From Spirochaetota bacterium (GTDB taxonomy: Bacteria > Spirochaetota > UBA4802 > JAGODF01): a DNA stretch of 64,000 nucleotides. Below are positions 63,427 through 64,000 of the stretch, one piece after another; position 1 is the stretch's first letter, and each line of letters starts with the position of its first letter. The notes under the pieces are model-generated. The model was not told the DNA's origin and did not search any database. It saw only the letters and a program-made list of their open reading frames with translations. The translations under genes and the position numbers were made by a program. The stretch is taken from NCBI GenBank assembly GCA_029974015.1, contig JARKUF010000011.1, forward strand, positions 1 to 64,000. The letters are read 5' to 3'.

Positions 63427-63984
63427 ATGCCGAACTTTCAACGCTATTTTCCCGGGGCAATTATAATCCTTTCGATAACCGCGACCCTGGCCCCCGCGGG
63501 TTTGGAGAACCGTATCCCGGAAGACTCTACCCTGATTATTCCGGGGAAAGGCGCCGAGAAGGTCCTTCTGGGCGATGATGCCGGGACCTTGCTCAGGCGC
63601 AGGGGGACCCCGGACCGTATCGCCCGTTTCGAACAGCCGAAAGAGCTCTTTGAACACATATATGCCATGCCGATGGAGTTGAAAATTCCTTTTGACTTGA
63701 TATACTATTTCCGGGAATGTTCATGTACTGTTTTTCTGTATCGCGATAAGGTCTCCGCCGTGGCGGGAGTTCCCGCCTCAAGGGTCACGGACCTTCCGGT
63801 TGAACTTGACGGAGGAATCGACCTTCTCATACTGAGATACGGCAATGAGGGAATGATTGTGAAGCAAAAAGGTAAAAACAAAGCATACCTCTTTCCCAAC
63901 CTCGGTATGGCCCTCTTCGACGACGAAGGAGACGGCTCGATCGATCTGTATATAGTATTCCCCCAAAGGGAAGAAATGCCTTAA
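63427..63984 (+). CDS. Secreted protein of unknown function
   Basis: This 185-residue protein begins with a signal peptide (hydrophobic GAIIILSITATLA, cleavage near APAG). The mature part has GAEKVLLGDDAGTLLRRRG, a hydrophobic strand region around IPFDLIYYF, and an acidic end (LFDDEGDGSIDLYI). The pattern, a glycine- and turn-rich beta protein ending in a possible Asp-rich metal loop, resembles small periplasmic proteins found in several spirochaetes, but I do not recognise a family. No strong ribosome-binding site precedes ATG 63427. Confidence 0.6.
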   Translation: MPNFQRYFPGAIIILSITATLAPAGLENRIPEDSTLIIPGKGAEKVLLGDDAGTLLRRRGTPDRIARFEQPKELFEHIYAMPMELKIPFDLIYYFRECSCTVFLYRDKVSAVAGVPASRVTDLPVELDGGIDLLILRYGNEGMIVKQKGKNKAYLFPNLGMALFDDEGDGSIDLYIVFPQREEMP

Positions 63985-64000
63985 GCAGAGGAGCTACACG

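Noticed and set aside
1-64000. tRNA, rRNA or other structured RNA genes
   Set aside because: No cloverleaf with a T-arm GGTTC pattern and no rRNA segment was noticed in any intergenic region; a covariance-model scan would be needed to be certain.

Overview
The window looks like chromosomal DNA of an uncultured, fairly GC-rich, flagellated bacterium with an outer membrane, most likely a spirochaete (Spirochaetota). The case rests on a bacterial XPB-type helicase, a very large acidic/TPR membrane protein resembling the periplasmic flagellar collar protein FlcA, a 7TM-SpoIIE phosphatase, a receiver fused to an anti-sigma-type ATPase, MlaE-type outer-membrane lipid transport, and several lipoproteins. 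This is an inference from gene content. No rRNA or other phylogenetic marker RNA is present, and a Desulfobacterota-like lineage cannot be fully excluded. I see no tRNA, rRNA, CRISPR array, prophage or complete insertion sequence.

Layout. 1-1.4 kb: a truncated Rpn-type nuclease gene and non-coding repeat DNA. 1.5-10.2 kb: PilZ protein, FlcA-like TPR protein, tandem-CBM48 secreted protein, a lipoprotein-like tetrapyrrole methylase, a chemoreceptor, a frameshifted transporter remnant and a secreted SRPBCC protein. 10.6-24.5 kb: M28 peptidase, PurF (without its glutaminase cysteine), FtsK, UppP, RNase J, dUTPase, an SRPBCC protein with XPB and AcpS, a methyltransferase and a DUF4015 protein. 24.7-35.2 kb: MlaE permease with a catalytically dead-looking ABC partner and LipB, a stand-alone MetH-activation-domain protein, a 7TM-GAF-AraC regulator, a K+/Na+:H+ antiporter, a lone ABC ATPase, a CAP protein, and a methyltransferase with a small basic HTH-like protein. 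35.6-43.9 kb: PolA, an ECF sigma/anti-sigma/membrane-protein operon, a B12-radical SAM enzyme, a 7TM-SpoIIE phosphatase and a histidine phosphatase. 44.2-49.6 kb: a KMTB aminotransferase/omega-amidase pair, then IlvC-IlvN-IlvB. 49.9-64 kb: metallophosphoesterase, ValS, NhaD-type antiporter, J-domain protein, OmpA-like lipoprotein, RibBA-response regulator-MtnA, MetF with an NCS2 permease, and an orphan secreted protein.

How the genes fit together. Several loci converge on methionine and one-carbon metabolism (MtnA, KMTB aminotransferase plus omega-amidase, MetF, MetH-activation domain). IlvB, IlvN and IlvC cover the first two steps of branched-chain amino-acid synthesis. Signalling is rich: PilZ, chemoreceptor, ECF sigma pair, receiver-ATPase fusion, and two paralogous 7TM sensors with different outputs. 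A family of 120-bp palindromic elements with terminal inverted repeats is scattered through at least nine intergenic regions and is the main structure that the genes do not explain.
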